From Boothiomyces macroporosus (Eukaryota > Chytridiomycota > Chytridiomycetes > Rhizophydiales > Terramycetaceae): 42,189 nt of DNA. The notes beneath the pieces are model-generated. The model was not told where the DNA came from and did no database searches. It saw nothing but the letters and a program-made list of their open reading frames with translations. The position numbers were made by a program, and so were the translations under genes. Within the stretch, counting starts at the first letter, position 1. Every line of letters begins with the position of its first letter. This document shows, piece after piece, positions 29,512 through 38,049 of the stretch. The stretch covers positions 1-42,189 of the forward strand of contig JADGKB010000113.1 in NCBI GenBank assembly GCA_027604185.1, written 5' to 3'.

Positions 29512-30548
29512 ATGAATATTCAAGATATAATTAAATATTTGGACGACAATGGGTACAATGAAACGGTTGAAATGCTGAAATTGGAGCATCAGCGTAGAAA
29601 TGTTCAAGTAGAAATGTCTTCTAGTTCCGACTCTTCTGAAAAAGGTTCTGAAAACGGGGATTCTTCAGACAGTGACAGCTCAGACGATGATTCCTCAGAT
29701 AGTGACAGCTCAGATGATGATTCCTCAGATAGTTCAGATAACGAATCATCAGACAGTGACAGTTCTAGCAAGGATTCATCAGACAGTGACAGTTCTAGCA
29801 AGGATTCATCAGATAGTGACAGTTCAGATAATGATTCAGACCAGGAAACTAAAAAGAATTCTGAAGCTGATAATGAATCAAGTGATAGTTCTGATGATAC
29901 AGATTCCTCTGATTCTAGTAGCTCAGATTCTGATGACTCCGATAGCTCTGACAGCAGTTCTGATAGTTCAGATGATGAAAAGAAGGAAACCAAATCCGAC
30001 AGTTCACTCTGACAGCAGTTCTGATAGTTCAGATGATGAAAAGAAGGAAACCAAATCCGACAGTTCAGATGACAGCTCGGATGATGAAAAGAAGGAAAAA
30101 CAGTCTAGTGATTCCGACAATTCAGATAGTGATAATGATTCCAAAAAAAAGAGTGAATCTGATTCATCTTCAGATTCAAACAGCGATTCTACCAACCCAG
30201 AAACTAAAAAAAGACCTCTAGATGAAGTAGAAGATAAACCAAAAAAGAAATCAAAGAATGAAAATGCAATCCAAGTAATTAATGCTAATATAGAACCGCT
30301 TCCAAAGAGTAAAAAAAGAGGAAGTAGAATTCGTATCTGATGTGCTCAAAGATAATACCTTTATGAGCAAAGGCGGTGCAGTTGGATCCTATGGCCATAA
30401 AGCACATTTGGACCTAATAGTAACCAGAGGTAAAGGATTCAGAAAAGAAAAAGACAAGGTACTAGAGAATTAATAGTAGAAAAAACGCGGTAGTTATAGA
30501 GGCGGGGCTATCGACTTTGAATCTCATTCTTTCAAGTTTGAAGACTAA
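29512..30548 (+). CDS. SRP40: SRP40/Nopp140-like nucleolar phosphoprotein, frame broken by a 61-bp duplication
   Basis: Chaperone of snoRNPs in the nucleolus. The N-terminus MNIQDIIKYLDDNGYNETVE is a LisH motif. A long Ser/Asp-rich, CK2-type acidic tract (SSDSDSSDD repeats) follows, then a Lys-rich link. After introns 30275-30293 (19 nt) and 30459-30479 (21 nt) comes the conserved SRP40 C-terminal domain: NRFQRVKKEEVEFVSDVLKD, GGAVGSYGHKAHLDLIVTRG, KGFRKEKDK and KKRGSYRGGAIDFESHSFKF-ED. A direct 61-bp tandem duplication (29946-30006 and 30007-30067) shifts the frame; removing one copy gives a continuous 311-residue protein. The break is either an assembly error in a repetitive tract or a true disabling mutation. 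Confidence 0.85.
29946..30067. repeat. 61-bp direct tandem duplication
   Basis: Two copies starting CTCTGACAGCAGTTCTGATA, at 29946-30006 and 30007-30067, identical by eye. 61 is not a multiple of three, so the duplication shifts the SRP40 frame. The unit contains no AG-GT junction that would let one copy be spliced out exactly. Confidence 0.85.
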
Positions 30549-30598
30549 TAAATCTAAAAAGTTTTATATTTAAATTTCACTTTTCAAAAAAGAAAAAA

Positions 30599-30985
30599 AT
30601 GGATATCAAAACAGTGAATGAACTGTTGAATAAATACGACTGGCCAGCATTAGAGAGCACATACAAAACACCAGGAATATCTCCCTACCCTGCACTACTG
30701 GTATCCATTCAAGCGCAGTTAACCGCTGTATCACTATTAAGAAAACCAGTTCCATCTTACCCTGCAATAGGCTTATTTGGTATATCAGCAGTGTACGGAT
30801 TATCTTGCTATGCAGTTAAACACGATATAGATAATGGGCCTTCGACTGCGACTGCATGGGGAGTAGTGTACCTTGCGTCACTAGCCAAAGCCAGTTTTGC
30901 TAGTAAAAGAATTCTGCCCTTAAGTATGACTGGATCAGTTCTGGCAATAACATTTTTGTATGGGAGGGAAATGATTGATGGATAA
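30599..30985 (+). CDS. Small multi-pass membrane protein
   Basis: 128 residues, no intron, starting MDIKTVNELLNKYDWPALES. Three to four hydrophobic stretches follow: SPYPALLVSIQAQLTAVSLL, AIGLFGISAVYGLSCYAV, AWGVVYLASLAKA and LPLSMTGSVLAITFLYGREM. The NGPSTATAWGVVYL segment and overall plan recall small fungal inner-membrane proteins of the AIM19/TMEM14 kind, but this is an impression rather than an identification. The start is the first ATG after an A-rich leader. It lies 50 bp after SRP40 on the same strand. Confidence 0.7.
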   Translation: MDIKTVNELLNKYDWPALESTYKTPGISPYPALLVSIQAQLTAVSLLRKPVPSYPAIGLFGISAVYGLSCYAVKHDIDNGPSTATAWGVVYLASLAKASFASKRILPLSMTGSVLAITFLYGREMIDG

Positions 30986-31232
30986 TTATATAAAATATTT
31001 TTAATGATTTTGCCTTGTTTCTGATAATGTAGGACTGACCTTTGTCTATCACAGCCCCAGAATTTTTACTGGTGACGATAGGATTAGTTAGCTCATTCGC
31101 GGACTAGACTCGCTGATCCATAGTCTCTGATATTCCACATTCTCATAATCACTCACAAAACCCTTCAAAATTACGAATATGACTTTATAAAAAAGAAACA
31201 CGAGTATAACAAATTGATTCATATCTAAATAT

Positions 31233-31879
31233 TTAAAACAACTTGCACTTCTTCTTGCTGGCAGTTGGTTTTTTGGCAAGTGCGGCGCGAGTGGCATGTT
31301 CAAATACTTCTTTAACTCCATCATTATACCGTGCCGAACATTCCAAATATTTGTATGCTCCAATACGTTGTGCGCAGGCTTGACCCTTTCATTAGTAAGA
31401 ATTACTTGTTCATAAGTAACTGGTGTGTGATTAGTTTTTCGTAGCTCTTCAATGGTTTTTGGGTCGTTGCGTAAATCTTTCTTTAAACCAACAAGAATAA
31501 TTGGGTGTCCAGCACAAAAGTGAATTACTTCAGAAATCCACTGTCATTAGAATCATTAAACCTTTTCTTGGACGTTTTCGAGAGAATCTGGGGAATCAAT
31601 AGCAAAGCAAATGAGAATGACATGGGAATCAGGATATGACAGCGGACGTAATCGATCATAATCTTCTTGTCCTGCCGTATCCCATAATGCCAATTCCACA
31701 CGTCTCCCGTCTACTTCAACATCAGCAACGTAATTTTCAAACACTGTTGGAACGTAATGCTGATATTATAAAAAAGTTACCTCTGGGAAGGTTCCTTTAG
31801 AGAATACAATCAATAAACATGTTTTCCCGCAGGCACCATCGCCTACAATTACTAGTTTTCTTCTGAGTTCTGCTGCCAT
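31233..31879 (-). CDS. RHO1: Rho1 small GTPase
   Basis: About 194 residues after removing introns 31760-31780 (21), 31541-31561 (21) and 31386-31405 (20 nt). It starts [20 protein letters not shown] (G1), then [20 protein letters not shown] (G2), [20 protein letters not shown] (G3), [19 protein letters not shown] (G4 region), [20 protein letters not shown] and CSA (G5), ending KKKCKLF, a CAAX box preceded by a polybasic tail. This is a canonical Rho1/RhoA protein, a controller of the actin cytoskeleton and, in fungi, of glucan synthesis. All catalytic residues (G12, T19, Q63 equivalents) are present, in contrast to the atypical Rho-like proteins downstream. The start is the first ATG upstream of the G1 motif. 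Confidence 0.95.
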
Positions 31880-32473
31880 GTCGTGGAGAAGATTTGGAAA
31901 CCTCCCATTTTTCGCTTTTCAGATTTTGACCAATGAAAACGCCGCCACGCCACATATTAATCGGCAAAGAGACAATCAAGGAGATTTTAAAGATTTACAA
32001 GGATAAATCTACTTGATAAATTGTATTTCGCCTCTCGCGTATATACAGACTGGGAGGTTTTAATATTGGGTTACACGTGTCATTGCTTTTCCATTGAATG
32101 CGAAAAAAACCGTTTGGTCTTCTTGTGATCAACCGTTGATATATTCAATATTTAGGATTTCATTTACTGTGCAATTGCATAGTCAATTCAGGCTCATTAT
32201 GCGAGACAAGGGATTGAGCCTATCAAGTCATTAAACAGATTTGAAATCTTGAACAGCAACCAATGATTAGACAAGGCAAATCAACAATAGGAAGTAGGGA
32301 CGGGCATCGTGATTGCTTCTATGTAGTGCATTGATGGTCCGCATTTTAAAGACAGTAGATCATCATTATTCCATTAACATCCCGCAATTTAAAGACAATA
32401 TCCCTAATGCTCCAAATAATATGACCAACTTCAACCTCATAACTATCCAGTTTGTGAAAAAAAATATTTTTTT
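31880..32473. other. Long intergenic region, no gene seen
   Basis: 594 bp between the start of Rho1 (minus) and DNMT2 (plus), long for this window. No ORF, tRNA or repeat array is evident. A short inverted pair GGCTCA...TGAGCC near 32192-32220 could form a small hairpin. Confidence 0.45.
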
Positions 32474-33496
32474 ATGCTAACAGTTCTAGACTTTTACTCT
32501 GGTATCGGAGGCTTTCACTTTGCCCTTCAACAACTGGGCATTGAATACAAGGTTCTCCAAGCATTCGATATGAACCTGAACGCCAACCATGTATACAAAC
32601 TCAATTTTCCGCAAGTTCATATTAATCACTTGAATATTGGATTTTTAAAGAGCGCCGTGCTGGATGATTACAATGCAGACTTGTGGGTAATGTCACCGCC
32701 TTGCCAGCCGTATTCTAGAAAAGGATTGAGGAATGGGTCCAAAGATGCGCGAGCAGATTCGTTCTTGACAATCCTAGAGCTATTGTCAAATATGGAAAAG
32801 AAGCCAAGGAAGATTATTATAGAGAATGTACTGGGATTTGAAAACTCTGATACTTTTGAAATACTTGATAAAACTGCGAGAGAGTGTGGATATATCTGGC
32901 AATGCTATCAATTGAATTCGTTGGATTATGGATACCCTTATTCCCGGCCAAGAATGTTTGTACTATTGTCTCTGTCTAATTTCAATAACTGTGAAAATGA
33001 TTACAAAGTGTCTTTGGAGATTCCTGGGTTTACAAAAAGAGAGCCAAACCGCATTGAAAGCTATCTTGTACACGATGAAATAATTCCAGTTGCTCGAGAG
33101 GATCTCTGGAAAGCTGGATTATATTTTGATTATGTAGATTCCAGCAGTACGAGATCGTGTTGTTTCACAAAAGGATATGGTCAATTTGCCAAAGGTGGAG
33201 GGTCAGTCTTGGCAGTGAACACCAACTTTTATGACCAGATAGTGAAAGAGTACAAAGATATCAGAGATAGAATGAAAGGGAAAGAAAAATGGTGGGAAGA
33301 GCTTGGTGAGTGTCCTTTTGAACGGATGCAACCACGGTACTTTTCCCCTAGAGAGATTGCTAATCTTCATGGTTTAAAAAATAGCTTTAGAATGGATGGA
33401 ATCACAACCAAGATGGCTTTCAAACTACTTGGTAATAGCATGCATATCGATGTAGTTCACTCCTGCTTACGCTATTTATTGCACGATCTGATCTAA
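32474..33496 (+). CDS. TRDMT1: DNMT2/TRDMT1 tRNA (cytosine-5) methyltransferase
   Basis: 340 residues, no intron. It carries the C5-methyltransferase motifs in order: LDFYSGIGGFHFALQQLGIE (motif I, SAM binding), MSPPCQPYSRKGLRNGSKDA (motif IV with the catalytic Cys in PPCQP), KIIIENVLGFE (motif VI, ENV), SLDYGYPYSRPRMFVLLSL (motif VIII region), the DNMT2 hallmark SCCFTKGYGQFAKGGGSVL, and RYFSPREIANLHGL with KLLGNSMHIDVV (motifs IX-X). Length and the CFT motif place it in DNMT2, which methylates C38 of tRNA-Asp, rather than among true DNA methyltransferases. The catalytic residues look intact. The family has been lost from many yeasts. Confidence 0.95.
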   Translation: MLTVLDFYSGIGGFHFALQQLGIEYKVLQAFDMNLNANHVYKLNFPQVHINHLNIGFLKSAVLDDYNADLWVMSPPCQPYSRKGLRNGSKDARADSFLTILELLSNMEKKPRKIIIENVLGFENSDTFEILDKTARECGYIWQCYQLNSLDYGYPYSRPRMFVLLSLSNFNNCENDYKVSLEIPGFTKREPNRIESYLVHDEIIPVAREDLWKAGLYFDYVDSSSTRSCCFTKGYGQFAKGGGSVLAVNTNFYDQIVKEYKDIRDRMKGKEKWWEELGECPFERMQPRYFSPREIANLHGLKNSFRMDGITTKMAFKLLGNSMHIDVVHSCLRYLLHDLI

Positions 33497-33616
33497 AGGA
33501 ATTACGGTTAGTCATAGAGGGATGCTTAATATATTCTAAAATGACTTTCTTTATCGCTCATTTGAAATTGTCTTTGAAAAGGTATAGAACAGATTAGCTT
33601 TGTTTCGGATTAGAAA

Positions 33617-33796
33617 ATGAGAGACAAAAACCAGCCAGTGTTTTATATTTCTTACCACCGAGTCTTATTGTACTTGGCACTGGTTTACAATTTGGGTAAT
33701 CAAAACATATTAGCAGCTACTCCAAGGCAAGTGCCATGGGTCCGCCCACCAAACAATAATCGTTATATCAAAGACCAATCAGTTCCAGATCTATAA
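33617..33796 (+). CDS. Small 59-residue ORF with one hydrophobic segment
   Basis: ATG to TAA, 59 codons, in the 399-bp gap between DNMT2 and the GTPase. The start MRDKNQPVFYISYHRVLLYL leads into a hydrophobic stretch (RVLLYLALVYNLG), followed by a Pro/Arg/Asn-rich polar tail (TPRQVPWVRPPNNNRY). The pattern suits a small single-span membrane or respiratory-chain accessory subunit, but no family is recognised. It lies outside the duplicated unit, so it is single copy. It could be chance, but the gap is otherwise empty. Confidence 0.4.
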   Translation: MRDKNQPVFYISYHRVLLYLALVYNLGNQNILAATPRQVPWVRPPNNNRYIKDQSVPDL

Positions 33797-33870
33797 TTTT
33801 TTGATTTAATGCATTTCCGTATATTTTTTATAATCCTTATTTTTCGAAAATAAGGATGGGATCGAGACCC

Positions 33871-33880
33871 AATATAAAAG
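33871..33880 (+). promoter_or_regulatory. TATA-like element just outside the duplicated unit
   Basis: AATATAAAAG lies 15 bp before the ATG of the first Rho-like gene and ends one base before the first repeated base pair (33882). The second copy has unrelated sequence here (ending TTCTGCCCTG), so it lacks this element. Confidence 0.4.
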
Positions 33881-33895
33881 GCCAACTCCATTAAA

Positions 33896-34867
33896 ATGTA
33901 CCATAGGATGAGAACTGCAAAAAAAATCTTGTTGATTGGTGACGGGTATATTGGAAAGACTACACTGTTGGAAGTTTTTACATCGGGAGAGTACAAGAGT
34001 GAATACACACCCACAGTAATTGATCAGCATTTTTGGGATATTAAACTGGAACAACGGAGAGTTGAATTAATGTTATGGGATAGCATTGGAGACGATCAGT
34101 ATGACTCGGAATTGAATGACAGCCTAAGATCAATTGCTTATATTGCCACAGATTTAGTTTTTCTTTGTTTTTCAATCAATATACCGGAATCCCTCAAGAA
34201 TGTCAAGAGAAAGGTATTTATTTGGTAATTAAAGTGGATTCATCAGGTTAGGGCCCAATGTCCTAATATTCCAATAGTCTTGGTGGGGCTCAAAAAAGAC
34301 ACTAGAGTTGGTCCCAACCAAATCTCTGCTGAAGAAGGGCTCCGGGTAAGTGAAGCAATTGGTGCCCAAACGTATCTGGAATGCAGCTCGATGTTAAAGC
34401 AAGGAGTTTGGGAAGTATTCGATTACGCTGTTCAAATCCTGAAGCCAAAGAAAACAAAGTTGTTTAAAAAGAAAAAAGTAAATATGGATTCAAGCCCTCC
34501 TAAATTCGACCTGCAAAAGATCAAAACTCTGGGAAGAACGAATAGCACTAAATGCCAGACCCTGGAACGGGAGCAAAAGCAACCTACTATTTCAAAGACA
34601 GAAAAAGGGGCTGGGTTTACAAAAATTTTCAGTTTTGGAAAACGAAAGAGCGAGAAACTGCCAGTCATCAATGAAACTACAAAGAGACACAGCATGCCTG
34701 CCGGCTTCACATTTGGCCGCAAGACTATCGATAGATCTGTAAATAAGCGTTTTTCATTTTTTGATGACACGAATGTAAATATTAAAAACGACCAAATCTC
34801 TCAACCTGCTGAACCTCAACAAAGTTTTTTCAGTTTGAGTAGAAAAACAAAGGCAGATAAGTTATAG
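33896..34867 (+). CDS. Atypical Rho-like GTPase without CAAX box, copy 1
   Basis: About 316 residues after removing a 21-nt intron at 34214-34234 (ends AAAG). It is Rho-related: KILLIGDGYIGKTTLLEVFT (G1), EYTPTVIDQHFWDI (G2 with the Thr kept), NVKRKWIHQVRAQCPNIPIV across the intron, LVGLKKDTRVGPNQISAEEG (G4) and YLECSS (G5). G3 is altered: LWDSIGDDQYD replaces [11 protein letters not shown], so the catalytic Gln and the DTAG motif are lost, and GTP hydrolysis is probably weak or absent, as in Rnd/RhoH-type proteins. The last 125 residues are a basic, Ser/Lys-rich tail (KKTKLFKKKKVNMDSSPPKF ... SRKTKADKL) with no CAAX motif, so membrane attachment would depend on basic charge. An in-frame ATG at 33908 is an alternative start. 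Function inferred only from domains. Confidence 0.8.
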
Positions 34868-34941
34868 TGTTTGACGGATAATAAAATTCATTCGTTATTT
34901 CAAACGACTTGTATGGACCGAATTATTTAAAACAAAATTTA

Positions 34942-35454
34942 TTAGCAAATCAAGTGGTTGTTGGCAGTAAGAAAAGAAATACCAGACATACAATGGTTAT
35001 CAGGCACAGTAGAGTTGAACATTGTACATTGCGGTACATTGGCACCCATTTGCGGGTTATTATTATTAGCCATCAATTTGTTGTTGTTGATGTTTGGTGT
35101 AGATTTACCAACATCAAACGCAATATTAACTTGAGAAGGAAGGTTGAAGTTGGAATATAGGGTGCAGGTACGGTGGTTGGGATCAGTAGTGAATTTCCAT
35201 ACCCATGATACGCAAGTTGCTGGGTTTGAAGCGCAGCGGTTGAAACAATCTCTTGCATGTTTGATTCCATCGTTAAAAGTCAGATCGACTTCAGTAGTGA
35301 CACCAGTGATGTCAAACCCTCTTACATATCTGGTGCAGCCGTGGGGAACGAGGGTTGACCTGAATAACACTGGGACTTCAAGGACAGGATGGTCTCGATC
35401 GTGATTGTATTCAGCAGAAACAAGTGCGAGTAGAACAGTTGTGAGTAATTGCAT
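34942..35454 (-). CDS. Secreted PAN/apple-like Cys-rich protein, copy 1
   Basis: 170 residues, no intron. MQLLTTVLLALVSAEYN is a clear signal peptide with a probable cut after SAE or VSA. The domain that follows has Cys spacing and wording of PAN/apple folds: HGCTRYVRGFDITGV, HARDCFNRCASNPATCVSWV and NHRTCTLYSNFNLP (adhesive module binding protein or carbohydrate). The tail is Asn-rich (NINNNKLMANNNNPQMGAN) with four more Cys. Secretion is well supported; the ligand is unknown. A TATA-like TATAAA lies at 35487-35492, about 33 bp upstream of the ATG. It is convergent with the Rho-like gene. Confidence 0.75.
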   Translation of the reverse strand: MQLLTTVLLALVSAEYNHDRDHPVLEVPVLFRSTLVPHGCTRYVRGFDITGVTTEVDLTFNDGIKHARDCFNRCASNPATCVSWVWKFTTDPNHRTCTLYSNFNLPSQVNIAFDVGKSTPNINNNKLMANNNNPQMGANVPQCTMFNSTVPDNHCMSGISFLTANNHLIC

Positions 35455-35486
35455 TTTTGATACTTTTGGCTACTAGATTTTACCAA

Positions 35487-35492
35487 TTTATA
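35487..35492 (-). promoter_or_regulatory. TATA-like element of the PAN-like gene, copy 1
   Basis: TATAAA on the minus strand, about 33 bp before the ATG at 35454. The same element is at 39641-39646 in the second unit. Confidence 0.4.
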
Positions 35493-35647
35493 GCTTTTTG
35501 AGGTTTGCTTCGCCCCAAAATTTTTGGTTGTCAACTCTGCCCAACACTGGTTTCGTGCCCAAAAGAACCAGGATAGGACTTGCGTCATAGCTGCCACATT
35601 CGGTTGTGGGTGATGAAATAGAGGGCTGAGAGGGACAGTGTGTAGAG

Positions 35648-36426
35648 CTAAACAGTGTTTATTTTCTCTAAAATTTCATCGATTTGACTCTCACAATATT
35701 CTTCCCACACCGAATACAGGTTGAACAGCTCTTGAGCACTTTCGACAATCACAAGCATGTCAATATTCGCACTTTGGAAAAATTCAATGACAAGGTTTTC
35801 TGGCACTACGTCGCTATGTAGCACACTGGTAATATACAAGGCGGTTAAAGCTATTACATGCGGTGGTTGGTACAAACATAAATCAGTCCTATATGTGTCA
35901 TTCACTATAAAGCTAGAATTAAAAAAGAATACCTCGCAGTCTGCAATACTTTGATATCTAGCTTCAAGTGATTGATGATCTGAGTGAGGGGTCTATATGG
36001 ATGATAAATAATGGTGTGAAATTCCAAGTCTTCCAACAGTAGGAATTCAAATTCTGCCAATATAATAGCGTCATAGGGATATTCGTGCCTGTACAGCATA
36101 TTCATTTCATTTACTATGCTCTTGATGTGAATAGGGCATTCTTCCGATTTGCTTGCCAGGTAAAAACAAGCCGATATCACCAACAAGCAATCAACTTCAC
36201 CCAGTTTATTTTTAGTAAAAAAACGCTTGAAATAAACTAGTGCTGTAGATATTACTTGCTGCCGTATGATTGTATTTAATCTTTTTGAAATTGATTTTGC
36301 CAGTTTGTTAGTAACAGAGGCGTGGTATATCGATAGCTTGTAGTAATCCTTGACATCCATCTTAATTGCTGGCTTTGAATTGATCCATCGATCGCAGTGG
36401 GATGATTTCCAAAAATGTGAAGTCAT
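35648..36426 (-). CDS. SSN8: Cyclin C (Mediator kinase-module cyclin, Ssn8), copy 1
   Basis: About 252 residues after removing a 20-nt intron at 35913-35932. It starts MTSHFWKSSHCDRWI, the hallmark N-terminus of cyclin C (FWxSSHxxxWI), followed by the cyclin box: LNTIIRQQVISTALVYFKRF, LLVISACFYLASKSEECPI, AEFEFLLLEDLEFHTIIYHP and YRPLTQI, then SFIVNDTYRTDLCLYQPPHV (restored across the intron) and ALTALYITSVL in the second repeat. It pairs with CDK8/Ssn3 in the Mediator kinase module that represses transcription. Length is normal (human 283). A second, apparently identical copy is at 39802-40580. Confidence 0.93.
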
Positions 36427-36919
36427 TTGGTAGATTGAAAAAGTTTTGAAGGAAACAAATTACTTGGCAGCCCTAAAGGATAAATATTTGATATATTCGG
36501 AAATATCAATATCCGCCAATCAAGTATTTGGAAATTATCTCTAGTCATTAAAATTAAAGTGCGGAAAGGGAGAATTGGTGATCACCCGCGAAATATCTCC
36601 TATTTTGAATCCAAGCACTCTTCAAAATGAGTATTGATGATTAATAGATGAATCATAAGTTCCCACCGCAATATTCTTAATTTGGTCGTGGGAGAAATTT
36701 GACGTGATACAAGAAAGTAAAATGTAAACAATTTAGGCTGTTCTTGACACTGCTTTGCTGCCTAGCACTATACGGCAATGAAACATCAGTTGCATGGTGA
36801 TTTCACTTTCCTTTCTCACATTTGCATAATTGCCAAATGCTATTTCTTCGGTTCCGCGGAGAATTCAAGTGGCGTCAGTCATTTAAAAAAATTGCCCCAA
36901 AAATACTTTGCATCTGAAA
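36427..36919. other. Divergent intergenic region cyclin C / THI5, copy 1
   Basis: 493 bp with no convincing gene; the ORF at 36778 overlaps the THI5 start in another frame and is rejected. It presumably holds both promoters. No thiamine (TPP) riboswitch could be recognised. The same region recurs at 40581-41073. Confidence 0.45.
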
Positions 36920-37890
36920 ATGTCCTCCGAAAAGATTACCTGTTTACTCAACTGGCAAGCTACCCCTTACCACGTACCAGTCTTCCTCGCCCAAAAACTC
37001 GAATTGTTCCAAAAGCATGGAATCAAGGTTGCCATCTTGGAACCAAGTGATCCTTCCGATGTAACTGAAATCATCGGTTCTGGAAAGAGCGACTTGGGTT
37101 TGAAGGCTATGATCCACACTATTGCTGCTAAAGCAAATGGATTCAACGTCACCTCAAGTAATTCTTGCTAATCTTAGTCGGTACTCTTCTTGATGAACCA
37201 TTGACTGGTGTTATCCATGTCAAGACTCAATCCGGAATCACTGATTTCGAATCTCTTCGTGGCAAAAAGATTGGTTATGTTGGCCATTTCGGTAAAGTCA
37301 TCATCGACGAATTGATGCGTTCCCGAGGATTCCAAGAAACCGACTACACTGCTGTTCGCGTTGGAATGAACGTTACCGATGCTATCAAGAGAGGTGTTAT
37401 TGATGCTGGTGTTGGTTTGGAAAACGTCCAACAAGCCGAATTGGAAAACTGGGTTGAATCAAAAGGACAACCAAGATCAGATGTTGAAATGCTCAGAATC
37501 GGTATTTGTTAACTAATAGTAGATGAATTGGCAGATCTTGGATGCTGCTGCTTCTGCTCTGTCTTGTACATTGGAAATGATGAATTTATTGAAAAGAACC
37601 CTGAAAAGGTAAAGGCTTTCATGGCTGCTATTCGCGAATCAACCAACTACATGCTTGCTAACCCAGACAAGGCATATGCTCTCTTTACCGAAATGAAACC
37701 AGCATTGGCCACCAAGGATCACCGCACTATCTATGATCGCTCAATGATCTACTTCTCCAAGGATCAATCCAACGTCCAAAGAGACTGGAACAAAGTTACT
37801 GGTTACTCCAAGAGACTTGGATTGGTCAACGACACCTTTGTCCAAAACATGACCAATGAATTTATCCAATTGGACACTGTTGACCGTTAA
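36920..37890 (+). CDS. THI5: THI5-type HMP-P synthase (thiamine pyrimidine synthesis), copy 1
   Basis: Makes 4-amino-2-methyl-5-hydroxymethylpyrimidine phosphate from PLP and one of its own His residues, so each enzyme molecule works once. About 309 residues after removing introns 37158-37177 (20 nt) and 37502-37522 (21 nt). It starts [20 protein letters not shown], with [20 protein letters not shown] containing K62 (PLP) and H66 (donor) at the same numbers as in yeast, then [18 protein letters not shown], and after intron 2 [20 protein letters not shown] with the iron-binding CCCFC motif. The tail is [16 protein letters not shown]. It ends at VDR, shorter than yeast Thi5 (340 residues). AATAAA follows the stop. 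All catalytic residues are intact. Confidence 0.96.
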
Positions 37891-38049
37891 ATTCGCAATA
37901 AATGTGCTTACCCCAATTATACTTTGTCATTTTATAGGTACTGAATAAATTGGATCAAATCCTTCATAAAGTTAGCATTTGTTAAGTGTTCAACAACACT
38001 AGTTAACCACCGAAACCATAGAGGGTTCTGCCCTGCCAACTCCATTAAA

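Larger units (their letters stand above)
33882..38035. repeat. Tandem duplication, unit 1 (4,154 bp)
   Basis: Every position here matches the position 4,154 bp later, starting CCAACTCCATTAAAATG and ending GGTTCTGCCCTG. It holds four genes (Rho-like, PAN-like, cyclin C, THI5). Only four differences from unit 2 were seen: 33913, 34146, 34162 and 34179, all in the Rho-like gene. Confidence 0.95.

Noticed and set aside
29604..29993. Minus-strand Ser/Glu/Leu-rich ORF of 129 codons
   Set aside because: Antisense shadow of the Ser/Asp repeat in SRP40; composition only mirrors the repeat.
30275..30340. Premature end of SRP40 at 30340
   Set aside because: A 19-nt intron at 30275-30293 restores the FQRVKKEEVEF motif and the conserved C-terminal domain.
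32100..32470. tRNA or other structured RNA in the long Rho1-DNMT2 gap
   Set aside because: Only one 6-bp inverted pair was found; no cloverleaf or box A/B pattern is visible.
36778..37050. 90-codon ORF overlapping the THI5 start
   Set aside because: It runs through the first THI5 exon in another frame and has no recognisable features; THI5 is certain. Its copy at 40932-41204 is rejected for the same reason.
36427..37177. TPP riboswitch controlling THI5
   Set aside because: The upstream region and the 20-nt intron are too short or lack the conserved CUGAGA-type elements that could be recognised by eye.
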